Source: Apilactobacillus xinyiensis (GTDB taxonomy: Bacteria; Bacillota; Bacilli; Lactobacillales; Lactobacillaceae). Taken from it: a stretch of DNA of 64,000 nt. Both the position numbers and the translations under genes were made by a program. Shown here piece by piece: positions 26,099-35,762 of this stretch. The notes under the pieces are model-generated. The model searched no databases. It had not been told where the DNA came from and saw only the letters and a list, made by a program, of their open reading frames with translations. Within the stretch, counting starts at the first letter, position 1. Each line of letters starts with the position of its first letter. The stretch covers positions 1 to 64,000 of the forward strand of contig NZ_BPLL01000003.1 in the NCBI RefSeq assembly GCF_019656235.1, written 5' to 3'.

Positions 26099-27303
26099 TC
26101 TTTCAACAATTTTTTTGTATATTCAATAATACTGTTTTTGTTATTAGGCAATTTACCATTCACAATATTTAATTCAATTCCACTTAAAACCTTACCAATC
26201 ATTGGACCTGGTTTTACTAAGTTTAATTTCATTAGTTGAGAACCATCAATTTCGATTTCTTTTTTATGCTTCACAGTCAACTTTGCATAGTTTTGCATAA
26301 CTTTAATTTCATTGATGTCTATAGATAAGCATTTAGCTATCTTAAGTGTTTGTCTAAGTAAATCTTCACCTGTATGATACATAATCATATTGTTAAGGCT
26401 TTGCGATTCTATAGCTTTCAAAGCTTTAACCATTGTTAAGACATTAGAAATAAGTTTGTTAGATGTTTTCCATGCCTTTAAAAAAGATTTAATTTGTTGT
26501 TCACCTAACTTAAATTGAAAACAAATCAATGTCCATACTTGCTCTTCAGATTGCAAATTTAAATCTTTAAAATTTAAAAGATTTGCAAAAGAATCTAAAT
26601 AATCATGAAAACCAGGAATGTATTCAACTAAATGTGTTTTAAGCATATCACTAATACCTTTTAAAGGATTTTGCCCTAACATCATTTTAACAAACTCTGT
26701 ATGAATTCTTTCTACCGCAATTTTAGATAATAGTTCACTATGGTTAGATATAGCTTCAAGTGTGTGTACTTCAATACTAAAATCTAATTTACTAGCAAAA
26801 CGAACTGCACGCATCATACGTAAAGCATCTTCATTAAAACGTTCTTCCGGATTACCAACTGCCTTAATTAATTTACTGTTCAAATCAGATAAGCCATTAA
26901 ATAAATCAATTATTTGTCCGTTTTCTTTCATAGCTAGAGCATTGATTGTAAAATCACGACGTTTCAAATCTTCAGATAATGACCTTACAAAAGTAACCTT
27001 GTCAGGTCTTCGATAGTCTTGATAACCTGATTCAGTCCTAAATGTAGTAATTTCATAACCATTACCATGATCTAAAACCATTACGGTTCCATGCTCAATC
27101 CCTGTATCAACAGTATGTTTAAATATATGCTTAATTTCTGCAGGATAAGCACTAGAAGCAATATCTACATCATGAATTTCATCACCTAATATAGTATCTC
27201 TAACACTTCCACCTACAAAATAAGCTTCAAAACCTGCATTTTCAATGTTTTGCATAATTGGTCTAGCAATTTCAAACTCTTGTGGTAAATTTTTAATCTG
27301 CAT
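26095..27303 (-). CDS. cca: CCA-adding tRNA nucleotidyltransferase
   Basis: 402 residues, class II type. Adds or repairs the 3' CCA of tRNAs. The head domain has FVGGSVRDTILG (about 30) and the catalytic HDVDIASSA (about 44). The nucleotide-recognition block RRDFTINALAM (about 114) and NEDALRMMRAVRFASKL (about 157) follow. GAGG precedes the ATG. It lies between a TPR gene and an ABC-F gene, overlapping the latter by 4 nt at GTGA. Confidence 0.95.
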   Translation of the reverse strand: MQIKNLPQEFEIARPIMQNIENAGFEAYFVGGSVRDTILGDEIHDVDIASSAYPAEIKHIFKHTVDTGIEHGTVMVLDHGNGYEITTFRTESGYQDYRRPDKVTFVRSLSEDLKRRDFTINALAMKENGQIIDLFNGLSDLNSKLIKAVGNPEERFNEDALRMMRAVRFASKLDFSIEVHTLEAISNHSELLSKIAVERIHTEFVKMMLGQNPLKGISDMLKTHLVEYIPGFHDYLDSFANLLNFKDLNLQSEEQVWTLICFQFKLGEQQIKSFLKAWKTSNKLISNVLTMVKALKAIESQSLNNMIMYHTGEDLLRQTLKIAKCLSIDINEIKVMQNYAKLTVKHKKEIEIDGSQLMKLNLVKPGPMIGKVLSGIELNIVNGKLPNNKNSIIEYTKKLLKE

Positions 27304-27368
27304 TGTAAAGCCTCATTTAAAAGTTCTATATAATTTAATATTAACAGATTGATATTAATTGAAACAAT

Positions 27369-27416
27369 AAAAAATCCAAATTTCAGAACTAAATCATTCA
27401 TAAAATCTGGATTTTA
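27369..27416 (-). terminator. Terminator after the TPR gene
   Basis: AAAATCCA and TGGATTTT form the outer stem, with AATTT/AAAT extending it after one mismatch. The minus-strand product ends in TTTTTTATTG. It lies just after the stop of the TPR protein gene. Confidence 0.7.
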
Positions 27417-27423
27417 AAAACTA

Positions 27424-28680
27424 TTATCGATATTCTTCTAAAAGCATAGCCATCTCATCATCAGAAGGAACTAAAGAAACATACTTATTTAGTAGGGAAA
27501 TAGTTTGCTGTAAATTACCATATTCCCTAAAAAATAGCGCTGCTGTTTTTAAAAAACTAGGCATTTCATTAAAGTATGGAATTGCAGCTAGATAATACTT
27601 ATTAGCATTTACTAAATCATCCTCATGATCATAAGATGATGCTAAATTCCAATAAAATTGTGGATCAATTTGATCATCTTTCATGTATGAACTAATTAAA
27701 TCTATATTTTCATCGTATCGTTCTTGTTTAACCAATAGATTAGATAATTCTAGTGCAATTGAAATATCTTCTGGATCAATAGATATGCCCTTTCTAAGGT
27801 ATCTTTCAGCCTGCTCTTCATCAGCTAATTTCAAGGATAATTTTGCGGCTATTACATATAATCTTTCATTATATTCATCTACACTTAATCCTTCTTGGGC
27901 TACTTTTAATGCTTCGTCATCTTTGTGTTGAGCACTTAAAGCATTTGCTAAATATGGATATAAAGTTGCATATTGTGAATCTGTGTCTCTTAAATCTTTA
28001 AATATTTCTATTGATTTTGCATAATTTTTCAACTGTAAATAAGTAAAAGCCGTTTCAAATTTAACATCTGGAGTCATATCAATTGTTTTAATCTGTTCTA
28101 AGTACCCAATAGCATGGTCAAACTTACCATCATTAGCATAAGCAATTCCAATTCTTTCAACTAAATTAACCGCTGATATATTAGTAATTCCTTGTTTAAT
28201 TAAATTTAGGTATAAAGGAATTGCTTTATTAAAATTACCCATAACAAAATATAATTCAGCCAAAGCAAACGTTATTACACTTTCTTCAGGATCAATTTTT
28301 TTGGCTTCTAACAATTTTTCAGTACTAACTTCAAACATTCCTTGAGTTTGATATAAATCTGCTTGTACCATCAAAGATTGGACATATGCATCAGATGTAG
28401 GTTTTATTTCACTTAAATAACTTAATGCAGTATCAACGTGTCCTTCACCAATTAAAATATCTGCCAAATTGGTTCTTAACTCGTCTTCATCCGGATATTT
28501 ACTTAACATTTTTATATATATTTCCTTAGATTTATCTGAAAAACCCAATGAATATAATTCTTCAGCTAATGAATAAATTAAATCATCGCTATCGTTTTTT
28601 AAGGCTAGTTCATAGTTCTCATTAAATTCATTTAATTTTCCTTGTTCTAAAAAATCTAATGCTTTTTGGGAATAACTCAT
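27424..28680 (-). CDS. Tetratricopeptide repeat protein (YpiA-like)
   Basis: 418 residues built from about ten tandem 34-residue TPR units, for example NDLIYSLAEELYSLGFSDK, then repeated AYANDGKFDHAIGYLEQI and YLANALSAQHKDDEALKVAQ-like helices. No catalytic domain, signal or membrane segment. TPR arrays mediate protein-protein contacts; a partner is not known. TAGGAGG precedes the ATG. The position between hup and cca is conserved in lactobacilli. Confidence 0.85.
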   Translation of the reverse strand: MSYSQKALDFLEQGKLNEFNENYELALKNDSDDLIYSLAEELYSLGFSDKSKEIYIKMLSKYPDEDELRTNLADILIGEGHVDTALSYLSEIKPTSDAYVQSLMVQADLYQTQGMFEVSTEKLLEAKKIDPEESVITFALAELYFVMGNFNKAIPLYLNLIKQGITNISAVNLVERIGIAYANDGKFDHAIGYLEQIKTIDMTPDVKFETAFTYLQLKNYAKSIEIFKDLRDTDSQYATLYPYLANALSAQHKDDEALKVAQEGLSVDEYNERLYVIAAKLSLKLADEEQAERYLRKGISIDPEDISIALELSNLLVKQERYDENIDLISSYMKDDQIDPQFYWNLASSYDHEDDLVNANKYYLAAIPYFNEMPSFLKTAALFFREYGNLQQTISLLNKYVSLVPSDDEMAMLLEEYR

Positions 28681-28720
28681 TAATTTGCCTCCTATATTTA
28701 GGCTTAAATAATTAATAATA

Positions 28721-28756
28721 AAAAAACCAGCCCGACAAATTGCCGTGCTGGAGTTT
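28721..28756 (-). terminator. Terminator of hup
   Basis: CCAGCCCG (28727-28734) pairs with CGTGCTGG (28744-28751) with one mismatch; the minus strand continues into a T-run (28721-28726 complement). It is 20 nt past the hup stop. Confidence 0.8.
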
Positions 28757-28776
28757 ATTTAGTACAAAACAAATGC

Positions 28777-29052
28777 TTATTTAACAGCATCCTTTAAAGC
28801 TTTACCTGGTTTAAATGCAGGTACTTTGCTTGCAGGAATTTGAATTTCTGCACCAGTTTGTGGGTTACGACCCTTACGAGCGGCACGATCACGTACTTCG
28901 AAGTTACCGAAACCGATTAATTGTACTTTTTCGCCTTTAGCTAATTTTTCTTCAACTGAACTAAAAACTGCATCAACAGCAGCTGTTGCGTCTTTTTTAG
29001 TTAAGCCAGTTTTAGTTGCTACATCACTAACTAATTCTGCTTTGTTAGCCAT
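28777..29052 (-). CDS. hup: DNA-binding protein HU
   Basis: 91 residues. Histone-like dimer that bends and compacts DNA. The sequence [20 protein letters not shown], the [23 protein letters not shown] arm (in part) and [19 protein letters not shown] are diagnostic. The start is the second ATG (29052), with GGAGGTG 6 nt upstream; the first in-frame ATG (29061) lies inside the leader. Monocistronic with its own repeat-rich promoter region and terminator. Confidence 0.96.
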   Translation of the reverse strand: MANKAELVSDVATKTGLTKKDATAAVDAVFSSVEEKLAKGEKVQLIGFGNFEVRDRAARKGRNPQTGAEIQIPASKVPAFKPGKALKDAVK

Positions 29053-29082
29053 ATATTTCACCTCCCAAAAAGATAGGATTAA

Positions 29083-29133
29083 ACATAGTTAAACATAAAA
29101 CTATGTTATCACATGTATTAAAGTTATCACATG
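29083..29133. repeat. Inverted and direct repeats in the hup promoter region
   Basis: An 8-bp inverted repeat (ACATAGTT 29083-29090, AACTATGT 29099-29106) abuts two copies of the 11-mer GTTATCACATG (29105-29115 and 29123-29133), spaced 18 nt start to start. Together they fill the core of the 118-nt der-hup gap. Confidence 0.8.
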
Positions 29134-29170
29134 AAGCCCGCTAGTGCAATGATTTAATCAACATTTTAAG

Positions 29171-30478
29171 TTATTTTCGACTTCTTGGAATAATTTTTAA
29201 AGGTGTTCCTGTAAAATCATAATATTTTCTAATTTGGTTTTCTAAATATCGAACGTATGAGAAATGCATAAGTTCTACATCATTGACAAATACAACGATT
29301 GTAGGCGGAGCGGTTTTAACTTGTGTAGCATAATAAATTCTTAGCTTACGACCTTTAATACTTGGTGTAGGTGTTATTGCAATAGCATCCATAATAACAT
29401 CATTTAAGCTAGAAGATGATATACGTCTGCCATGATTATCATAAACTGTTTTAATTAATGCTGGTAATTTAGCTAAACGTTGCTTAGTTAAAGCTGAAAC
29501 AAATAGTATCGGCGCATATGATAGATATTGAAATTCAGCTCTAATTGCAGCTTCAAATTCCCGCTGTGTAGAATTAGTCTTTTTAAGTGTATCCCATTTA
29601 TTAACTAAAATTATAACTCCCTTACCGGCATCATGTGCATAACCAGCAATACGCTTATCCTGCTCTCTTATACCTTCTTCAGCATTTAAAACTACTAAGG
29701 CAATGTTACTGTTATCAATTGCCTTCATAGCTCGCATAACTGAATAACGTTCAGTATTTTCATATACTTTACCACGTTTTCGAAGACCTGCAGTATCAAC
29801 CATGGTGAATTCTTGACCATCATCTACAAATTTAGTATTAATTGCATCTCTAGTGGTTCCTGAAACATCAGAAACAATAACTCTTTCTTCACCTAAAATA
29901 GCATTAACTAATGATGACTTACCAACATTTGGCCTTCCAATTAAACTAAATCTAATACTGTTGTCTTCTTTGTCATCCTGTTGTTCACTAAAGTTATCAA
30001 TAACTTGATCTAATAAATCACCTAAGCCAATTCCATGTGCACCGGAAATAGCGTATGGATCACCAAAGCCAAGTGAATAGAAATCATAAATATCAGCACG
30101 ACTTTCAAGATTATCGATTTTATTTACAGCTAATACAACCGGCTTATTTGAACGATAAAGAATTTTAGCAATATTCTCATCAGCATTAGTAATGCCTTCT
30201 TTACCATTAACCATAAATATAATAACATCTGCTTCTTCTATAGCAATTTCCGCTTGTGCCGTTATTTGTTTAACAAAAGGTTGATCACCTATTTCAATTC
30301 CACCAGTATCAATAATGCTAAATTCATGACCGACCCAGTCTCCATGAGCATATATTCTATCTCTAGTAACCCCTGGTGTATCTTCAACTATAGATATTCT
30401 TTCACCAACAACACGATTAAATATAGTTGATTTACCTACATTAGGTCTTCCAACAATCGCAACAACGGGTAATCCCAT
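29171..30478 (-). CDS. der: Ribosome biogenesis GTPase Der (EngA)
   Basis: 435 residues. Tandem GTPase needed for 50S assembly. The first G domain has [13 protein letters not shown] (about 10), [15 protein letters not shown] and NKID; the second has [13 protein letters not shown] (about 183), DTAGLRKRG and VNKWD. The C-terminal KH-like domain (about 350-435) ends in PRSRK. GGGGAT precedes the ATG. It lies between rpsA and hup, separated from rpsA by a terminator. Confidence 0.97.
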   Translation of the reverse strand: MGLPVVAIVGRPNVGKSTIFNRVVGERISIVEDTPGVTRDRIYAHGDWVGHEFSIIDTGGIEIGDQPFVKQITAQAEIAIEEADVIIFMVNGKEGITNADENIAKILYRSNKPVVLAVNKIDNLESRADIYDFYSLGFGDPYAISGAHGIGLGDLLDQVIDNFSEQQDDKEDNSIRFSLIGRPNVGKSSLVNAILGEERVIVSDVSGTTRDAINTKFVDDGQEFTMVDTAGLRKRGKVYENTERYSVMRAMKAIDNSNIALVVLNAEEGIREQDKRIAGYAHDAGKGVIILVNKWDTLKKTNSTQREFEAAIRAEFQYLSYAPILFVSALTKQRLAKLPALIKTVYDNHGRRISSSSLNDVIMDAIAITPTPSIKGRKLRIYYATQVKTAPPTIVVFVNDVELMHFSYVRYLENQIRKYYDFTGTPLKIIPRSRK

Positions 30479-30510
30479 GTTTTATCCCCATTTCTTTATA
30501 TTAATAAAAA

Positions 30511-30541
30511 AATTATCCTTCTAATTAAAAGAAGGATAATT
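30511..30541 (-). terminator. Terminator after rpsA
   Basis: AATTATCCTTCT (30511-30522) pairs perfectly with AGAAGGATAATT (30530-30541) over a 7-nt loop, with T-rich sequence following on the minus strand. It separates rpsA from der; read-through is possible because no strong der promoter is evident. Confidence 0.85.
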
Positions 30542-30554
30542 CAAAAAATAATTT

Positions 30555-31769
30555 TTAGTCTAATTTCTTACCAACAATATCACCTAAAGTGAAACCTTTT
30601 TCTTCTTCAGGAGCATTATCAGTTGATTTATCACTAACTACTTTTTTAGTAGCATCTTTTTTAGAATCATTGCCTTCTGGTTCTGGTTCCAAAGCCTTCA
30701 TTGATAATGCTAAACGATGTTCTTCTGGTTGAATGTTTAAAATCTTAGTTTGAACATTTTGACCAACTTTTAAAACATCAGCGGGAGTATCAACATGTTT
30801 ATGTGAAATTTGTGAAATGTGAACTAATCCTTCAACACCTGGCATTACTTCCACAAAAGCACCAAAATCAACAAGACGTTTTACTGTACCTTCAACAACA
30901 TCGCCTTCATTGAATTTATCTTCAACTTGATCCCATGGTTGTGGTTCAGTTTGTTTAATTGAAAGTGAAATACGTCCACGTTCTTCATCAAGTTTTAAGA
31001 CCTTAACCTTAACTTCTTGACCCACTGACAATACGTCAGAAACTTTGTTAACACGATCATATGAAATTTCTGAAATGTGAACTAATCCATCAACGCCACC
31101 TAAGTCAACAAAAGCACCAAAGTTAGTTAATCTAGCAACTTTGCCTTCAACAACGTCACCTTCATTAAGTTCACTCATAACCTTTTCTCTAGCAGCTGCT
31201 TGTTGTTTTTCAACTACTTCGCTGTGAGATAAAATTAAACGATTTTCTTCTGGAACAATTTCAACAATTTTGCATTCAAATTCTTGACCATTGTATTGTT
31301 TTAAATTACTTACAAAATGGTTAGCAATCATTGATGCTGGAATAAATCCTCTAACACCATCAACATTAACAACTAAACCACCTTTTACATTTCTAGTAAC
31401 TTTAGCGTTAACAACAACGTCATTATTTTCATCAAATTTAGCTTTTAAATCATCCCATACTTTAAGTGCTTCTAAACGACGGATAGATAGTAAGAAACTA
31501 CCGCCTTCTTTATCGTCACCAATACGTGAGATAACAACAACTTTAACTTTGTCGCCAACTTTAAATTGAGATCTTACATCTTCAACTGGTTGTGATGATA
31601 ATTCTTTACGTGGAATTACACCTTCAACCCCGGCATTTTCAATACCAACAACAACTTGTTGGTCATTATCAATAGCTAAAACTTCACCATTAACAACGCT
31701 TCCTACTGTAACTTGAGGAACACTATCCAATGCTTCTAATAAATCTTTGTTTGTATTTTCTTCACTCAT
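30555..31769 (-). CDS. rpsA: 30S ribosomal protein S1
   Basis: 404 residues with four S1 (OB-fold) domains, at about 18-90, 105-172, 195-263 and 280-350. The last two are near-identical in pattern ([20 protein letters not shown] and [20 protein letters not shown]). The C-terminal 50 residues are acidic and low-complexity. Helps mRNA binding and is shorter than the six-domain proteobacterial S1, as usual in Firmicutes. AAGGAGG precedes the ATG. It follows cmk, a conserved neighbour. Confidence 0.95.
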   Translation of the reverse strand: MSEENTNKDLLEALDSVPQVTVGSVVNGEVLAIDNDQQVVVGIENAGVEGVIPRKELSSQPVEDVRSQFKVGDKVKVVVISRIGDDKEGGSFLLSIRRLEALKVWDDLKAKFDENNDVVVNAKVTRNVKGGLVVNVDGVRGFIPASMIANHFVSNLKQYNGQEFECKIVEIVPEENRLILSHSEVVEKQQAAAREKVMSELNEGDVVEGKVARLTNFGAFVDLGGVDGLVHISEISYDRVNKVSDVLSVGQEVKVKVLKLDEERGRISLSIKQTEPQPWDQVEDKFNEGDVVEGTVKRLVDFGAFVEVMPGVEGLVHISQISHKHVDTPADVLKVGQNVQTKILNIQPEEHRLALSMKALEPEPEGNDSKKDATKKVVSDKSTDNAPEEEKGFTLGDIVGKKLD

Positions 31770-31807
31770 CCCAAAATTCCTCCTTGAAACAACTCTAATT
31801 TGTATTT

Positions 31808-31837
31808 TAGACTAACTTAGCAATAAATGCTAGTCTA
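31808..31837 (-). other. Hairpin in the cmk-rpsA gap
   Basis: TAGACTA (31808-31814) and TAGTCTA (31831-31837) can pair, with AGCA/TGCT inside. No T-tract follows on the minus strand, so it is a leader or processing hairpin rather than a clear terminator. Confidence 0.45.
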
Positions 31838-31853
31838 TTGATTATCAAATTAA

Positions 31854-32525
31854 CTATTTTTGACAATTTTCTACAATTTTTGATATCTCATTAACAACTT
31901 CGTTGATACTTAATGAAGTTGTATCTAATTCAATTGCATCTTCCGCTTTAACTAATGGTGATACTTTACGATGAGAATCTTTGTAATCACGAAGTTCAAT
32001 TTCTTTTTTTAATTCTTCTAAAGGTGTATGAATCCCCTTTTCAGCATTATCCTTAAATCTACGTTCAGCTCGTTCTGAAACACTTGCTATTAAGAATATT
32101 TTAACTTCAGCATCTGGAATTACCGTAGTTCCAATATCTCTACCATCCATAACAATACCACCATCATTGGCAATATCTTTTTGTCGTTTAACCAAAATAG
32201 AACGTACGTTAGTTAAAGCTGCAACTGTTGAAACTGAATTAGTAACATCCTCTTGCCTAATATCATTAGTAACTTCATCGCCATCAATAAAAACTAATTG
32301 TCCTTGTTCAGATGGTTTAAAAGTTATTTCTGTACTTTCTAGCATTTTCACTATTTTAGATTCATTATGTAGGTCTATCCCTAAACGCATAGCCTTCAAT
32401 GTAGTTGATCGATACATTGCACCAGTATCACAATAAATATAAGAGAATTTTTTAGCAACTAATTTAGCAACCGTACTTTTACCAGCAGATGCCGGACCAT
32501 CAATTGCTATTCTTAACTTCTTCAT
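31854..32525 (-). CDS. cmk: Cytidylate kinase
   Basis: 223 residues. Phosphorylates CMP and dCMP. The P-loop IDGPASAGKSTVAKL is near residue 8, the CMP-binding YCDTGAMYRSTTL near 31 and VVMDGRDIGTTVIPDA-like VMDGRDIGT near 127, followed by RAERRFKD. GGTGG lies ahead of the ATG. Fits the ypbB-recQ-LysM-cmk-rpsA run. Confidence 0.96.
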   Translation of the reverse strand: MKKLRIAIDGPASAGKSTVAKLVAKKFSYIYCDTGAMYRSTTLKAMRLGIDLHNESKIVKMLESTEITFKPSEQGQLVFIDGDEVTNDIRQEDVTNSVSTVAALTNVRSILVKRQKDIANDGGIVMDGRDIGTTVIPDAEVKIFLIASVSERAERRFKDNAEKGIHTPLEELKKEIELRDYKDSHRKVSPLVKAEDAIELDTTSLSINEVVNEISKIVENCQK

Positions 32526-32545
32526 TTTTAAATACCACCTAATTT

Positions 32546-33232
32546 TTATCTAACTCTTAACTTTTGACCAGGGTGAATTTGAGATTCACTAGTTAAATTA
32601 TTCAATCTCAATAGTTCACTTTCAGAAATACCAGCATTGGTAGCTACTCTATAAACTCCCTGACCAGGTAACACAGTAGCATATTTTTCACCATTAGATG
32701 AATTTTGCTGACTACTACTTTCTTTGTTAGCACTGGCACTAACACTACTACTGTTATTTTTTTCACTGTTTGTATCTTTAACTGAACTGCTAGTTTTTGA
32801 AGATTCGTTTTTTACATTCTCGCTAGCATTGTCAGATGTTGATTTTGTAGAGCTATCTTTACTTTTTGTGCTAATACTTGATGCAGAATTTTCACTAGAT
32901 TCTATTTTATTAGAGCTGCTGGTAGATTTTTTAGAGCTACTATTTTGACTAGCTTTTTTACTATGACCATCTTTATGGTGATTATATGATGAAACTGAAA
33001 TATTAGACACACTTTTATCTGATTGACTGGCACTACTGCTGTTATCAGGACTTTTTAGTATCCCAAATGCTAATGCAAACAGTGCAATCATTACAATAAT
33101 TGTTACCAAAATAATAGTGGTTACTTTATTACTATTATTTTGTTTACGCATTTTAGACCTAGACAAGTTACCATCTTTGTCTCTGTAATCTTCAAAAGTC
33201 TCATTCCAAGGCTCTTTGTTTTTATCACTCAA
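32546..33232 (-). CDS. LysM domain membrane-anchored protein
   Basis: About 228 residues. A cytoplasmic N-terminal part (about 1-37) precedes one membrane helix (VTTIILVTIIVMIALFALAFG, about 37-57 with GILKSP after it). A roughly 110-residue external linker is extremely rich in Ser, Lys and Asn. A C-terminal LysM domain (about 185-228, YRVATNAGISESELLRLN and IHPGQKLRV) binds peptidoglycan. TTG 33232 is preferred: GGAGG is 8 nt ahead of it but only 2 nt ahead of the ATG at 33238. Role is probably in the cell wall or division; the exact function is unknown. Confidence 0.85.
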   Translation of the reverse strand: MSDKNKEPWNETFEDYRDKDGNLSRSKMRKQNNSNKVTTIILVTIIVMIALFALAFGILKSPDNSSSASQSDKSVSNISVSSYNHHKDGHSKKASQNSSSKKSTSSSNKIESSENSASSISTKSKDSSTKSTSDNASENVKNESSKTSSSVKDTNSEKNNSSSVSASANKESSSQQNSSNGEKYATVLPGQGVYRVATNAGISESELLRLNNLTSESQIHPGQKLRVR

Positions 33233-33261
33233 AATCATAACCTCCAGATTAATTAAACTAT

Positions 33262-34725
33262 TTATATATTAACATTATAAAACAAAGAATTAATAATATC
33301 TCTCCAATTGGTATGATTTTGATTTGATTTTACGATATTTTTATTAAATAGCCCCAAAAATTTTAAATCAACTGTTGAATTAGAAGCACAACATTTGTCA
33401 TTATATTCAGAAAATTGTTCATCAAAATAATTTAATAAATACTTTCTTAAGCATCCCTGTAGATTAACATACTCATGTAAAGATTTTAAACCTATAATCT
33501 TTTGATGAACTAAATTATTAAATATGCTTATAACATAATTTTTGGAATAATCTCTAGAATAATAATATTTTAATAGTTTAATCTTTTCATCGTCATTCGA
33601 AGTTTTAGCAAATATTTTGGCATTATCAAAGAAAAAATTAATTTCATCAGTACTAGGAACATCACCTAAAGCTAATTTATTTGCCAAACCTATATCACTA
33701 TCTTGATATAAAACAATTGAAATGCTCTGCTTACCGTCACGTCCAGCTCGACCAATTTCTTGCATATATTCTTCAAGTGTAGTTGGCAAATGATAATGAA
33801 TGATAAACCTAATATTATTTTTATCAATTCCCATACCAAAAGCACTTGTAGCACAAACCAAATCTAATTTATTATTCATAAATTGTTGTTGAATACGGTA
33901 TCGGTTATCATCACTTATTCCAGAATGATAGGCTTCTACGTTTAATGAAGTTTTAGCCTTAATTAAATCAGTAACTTGGTTAGCTACTTTTTTGCTAGAA
34001 AAATATATAATTCCCGGAACCTTTAATACACTAAGTAGCCTTATCAAATAGTTCTGCTTGGTTTCCAAAGAACTAAAAGTATGTGTATTTAAAAAGATAT
34101 TATCCCGATTAACTGAACAACTAATCAATTCCACATTCTGCGGACTTAAATTTAATTTTTCAACTATATCAAACCTTGTTTTTTTAGATGCTGTAGCTGT
34201 TAACATTAACACTTGCTTGATATTTAAATTACGAATGACCGATGATAAATCTAAATATTCAGGTCTAAAGTCCAATCCCCATTGTGATATGCAGTGAGCT
34301 TCATCGATTACCAACAAATCGATACACAAACTTTTAAAAATTTCTTGAATTCCATGATCAGATAACATTTCCGGTGAAACATAGATATATTTATATTTTT
34401 TTATATTTCTTATGACAAAATGTTTTTCTTGATTGCTTAAAGTAGAATTAAAAGCAATTGAATTTTTGTAACCTAAATAATGCATTCTATTTACTTGATC
34501 TTGCATTAAAGAAATCAATGGAGAAACGATTAATATCGTATGGTTTCGCATCAATCCAAACATTTGATATATAAGCGTCTTTCCTGCACCAGTAGGCAAA
34601 ATAGCCATAGCACTTTTACCCTTTAGCAAAGCATCCAAAACTTCTAATTGTCCTGGTCGAAAATCTTCATATCCAAAATTACTCTTTAAAACATGCTTTA
34701 AATGTTTTTTTAATTTATCATTCAT
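33262..34725 (-). CDS. RecQ/RecS-type ATP-dependent DNA helicase
   Basis: 487 residues, short for RecQ. Superfamily 2 motifs are intact: YEDFRPGQ (motif 0), LPTGAGKTLIYQ (Walker A, about 42), VSPLISLMQDQV, VIDEAHCISQWGLDFRPEY (DEAH, about 143), LTATAS and FGMGIDKNNIRFIIHY with QEIGRAGRDG. The zinc-binding region keeps CLRKYLLNYF but then reads KCCASNS instead of CxxC-xx-C, so the zinc site looks degraded. No HRDC domain. It overlaps ypbB at TGATG, so translation is coupled. An alternative TTG start lies 3 nt upstream. Confidence 0.88.
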   Translation of the reverse strand: MNDKLKKHLKHVLKSNFGYEDFRPGQLEVLDALLKGKSAMAILPTGAGKTLIYQMFGLMRNHTILIVSPLISLMQDQVNRMHYLGYKNSIAFNSTLSNQEKHFVIRNIKKYKYIYVSPEMLSDHGIQEIFKSLCIDLLVIDEAHCISQWGLDFRPEYLDLSSVIRNLNIKQVLMLTATASKKTRFDIVEKLNLSPQNVELISCSVNRDNIFLNTHTFSSLETKQNYLIRLLSVLKVPGIIYFSSKKVANQVTDLIKAKTSLNVEAYHSGISDDNRYRIQQQFMNNKLDLVCATSAFGMGIDKNNIRFIIHYHLPTTLEEYMQEIGRAGRDGKQSISIVLYQDSDIGLANKLALGDVPSTDEINFFFDNAKIFAKTSNDDEKIKLLKYYYSRDYSKNYVISIFNNLVHQKIIGLKSLHEYVNLQGCLRKYLLNYFDEQFSEYNDKCCASNSTVDLKFLGLFNKNIVKSNQNHTNWRDIINSLFYNVNI

Positions 34726-35762
34726 CAATGCTTACTCCTGAATATTTGATAAAGTCTAAAGCCAAAAAAGCTGATATGAGTTTGCTTAATTGTAACAAAA
34801 CTCCACTCATCAATATTACCTTTTAAATTATGCTTAAAAAATTTTATAGTTTCATTATTCAAAAATAAACTGTAAGGAAAAGCAGTCTTGGGTAAAACAA
34901 TTGCTGCATTTAACAAGTGTTCTTTAACCGTATTAGTTTTAATGTGTTTAATATGAGCTATTTTGTTAATTGAATTTCCCTTTATCAATAATTTAAAAGT
35001 ATCAAAAGATGCATTCCCCATTAATTGAATATCTAAATCACTTAATAGCGGATACAAGAAATTATAATCCTGATTTGCTTTTATAAAAATTATTAACTCA
35101 CTAAAAAGATCTAACTGCATAAAGTATAGTTGCAGGGAAGTAACATTTAGTTGACTTTTTTGTTGTTCATTAGTTAAGGCAATCCTTTTATGACCAGTTA
35201 AAGCCGTAGCAAATTGTATAGCTCTCTGATTATCTAATGAGTCTGCAAAATTATACAGTAATCGATGCATTTTTAAAATAAAGTCTGTTTTTTTATTATT
35301 TTTAAACCAATTTTTTATTAAATTATATTCTAATATGTTCATTTGCAAAGGAAAATATTGTTTATTGTGAAAACTGTATTCCGATACAATTTGAACTGCT
35401 AGCAAAAAACGTTTGCTAAATTTAGCAACGTTATATTTTTGATAAACATCAAGATGCTTTGGTAAGTAATAATTATCGATTAAATTTTTTTGCCTATCTA
35501 AACCTAATTTAGTTAACAATAAATGTTTATTATCTTTGGAGCGTCTTAAATAACCACTTTTTTCTAATTTGTGTACTTTGCTCATGATGCTAAATTCTTT
35601 AAATTTACTAAATACTCCGCAATAATCTAATAATCTATAACGCATACCCCAAAATAGCGTAGAAACTGTTTTTCTACCAGCTAATAAGTTTTCAATCAAC
35701 TTAGGTCGGCGGGGTTGATTATATGAGAAAAGAAATATTAAGAATTCATCATCAATTTTCAT
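34725..35762 (-). CDS. YpbB-like helix-turn-helix domain protein
   Basis: 345 residues. The C-terminal part has a putative helix-turn-helix (LIKGNSINKIAHIKHIKTNTVKEHLLNA, given here in pieces: GNSINKIAHIK, then TNTVKEHL) as in the YpbB family that is regularly coupled to RecQ/RecS helicase genes. The N-terminal part is poorly conserved. Function is unknown; the 1-nt overlap with the helicase gene suggests a joint role. AGAGG precedes the ATG, which directly follows the ribU stop. Confidence 0.8.
   Translation of the reverse strand: MKIDDEFLIFLFSYNQPRRPKLIENLLAGRKTVSTLFWGMRYRLLDYCGVFSKFKEFSIMSKVHKLEKSGYLRRSKDNKHLLLTKLGLDRQKNLIDNYYLPKHLDVYQKYNVAKFSKRFLLAVQIVSEYSFHNKQYFPLQMNILEYNLIKNWFKNNKKTDFILKMHRLLYNFADSLDNQRAIQFATALTGHKRIALTNEQQKSQLNVTSLQLYFMQLDLFSELIIFIKANQDYNFLYPLLSDLDIQLMGNASFDTFKLLIKGNSINKIAHIKHIKTNTVKEHLLNAAIVLPKTAFPYSLFLNNETIKFFKHNLKGNIDEWSFVTIKQTHISFFGFRLYQIFRSKH

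Noticed and set aside
32724-32948. Plus-strand Leu/Ser-rich frame opposite the LysM linker
   Set aside because: Composition is a mirror of the serine-rich linker; no start signal.
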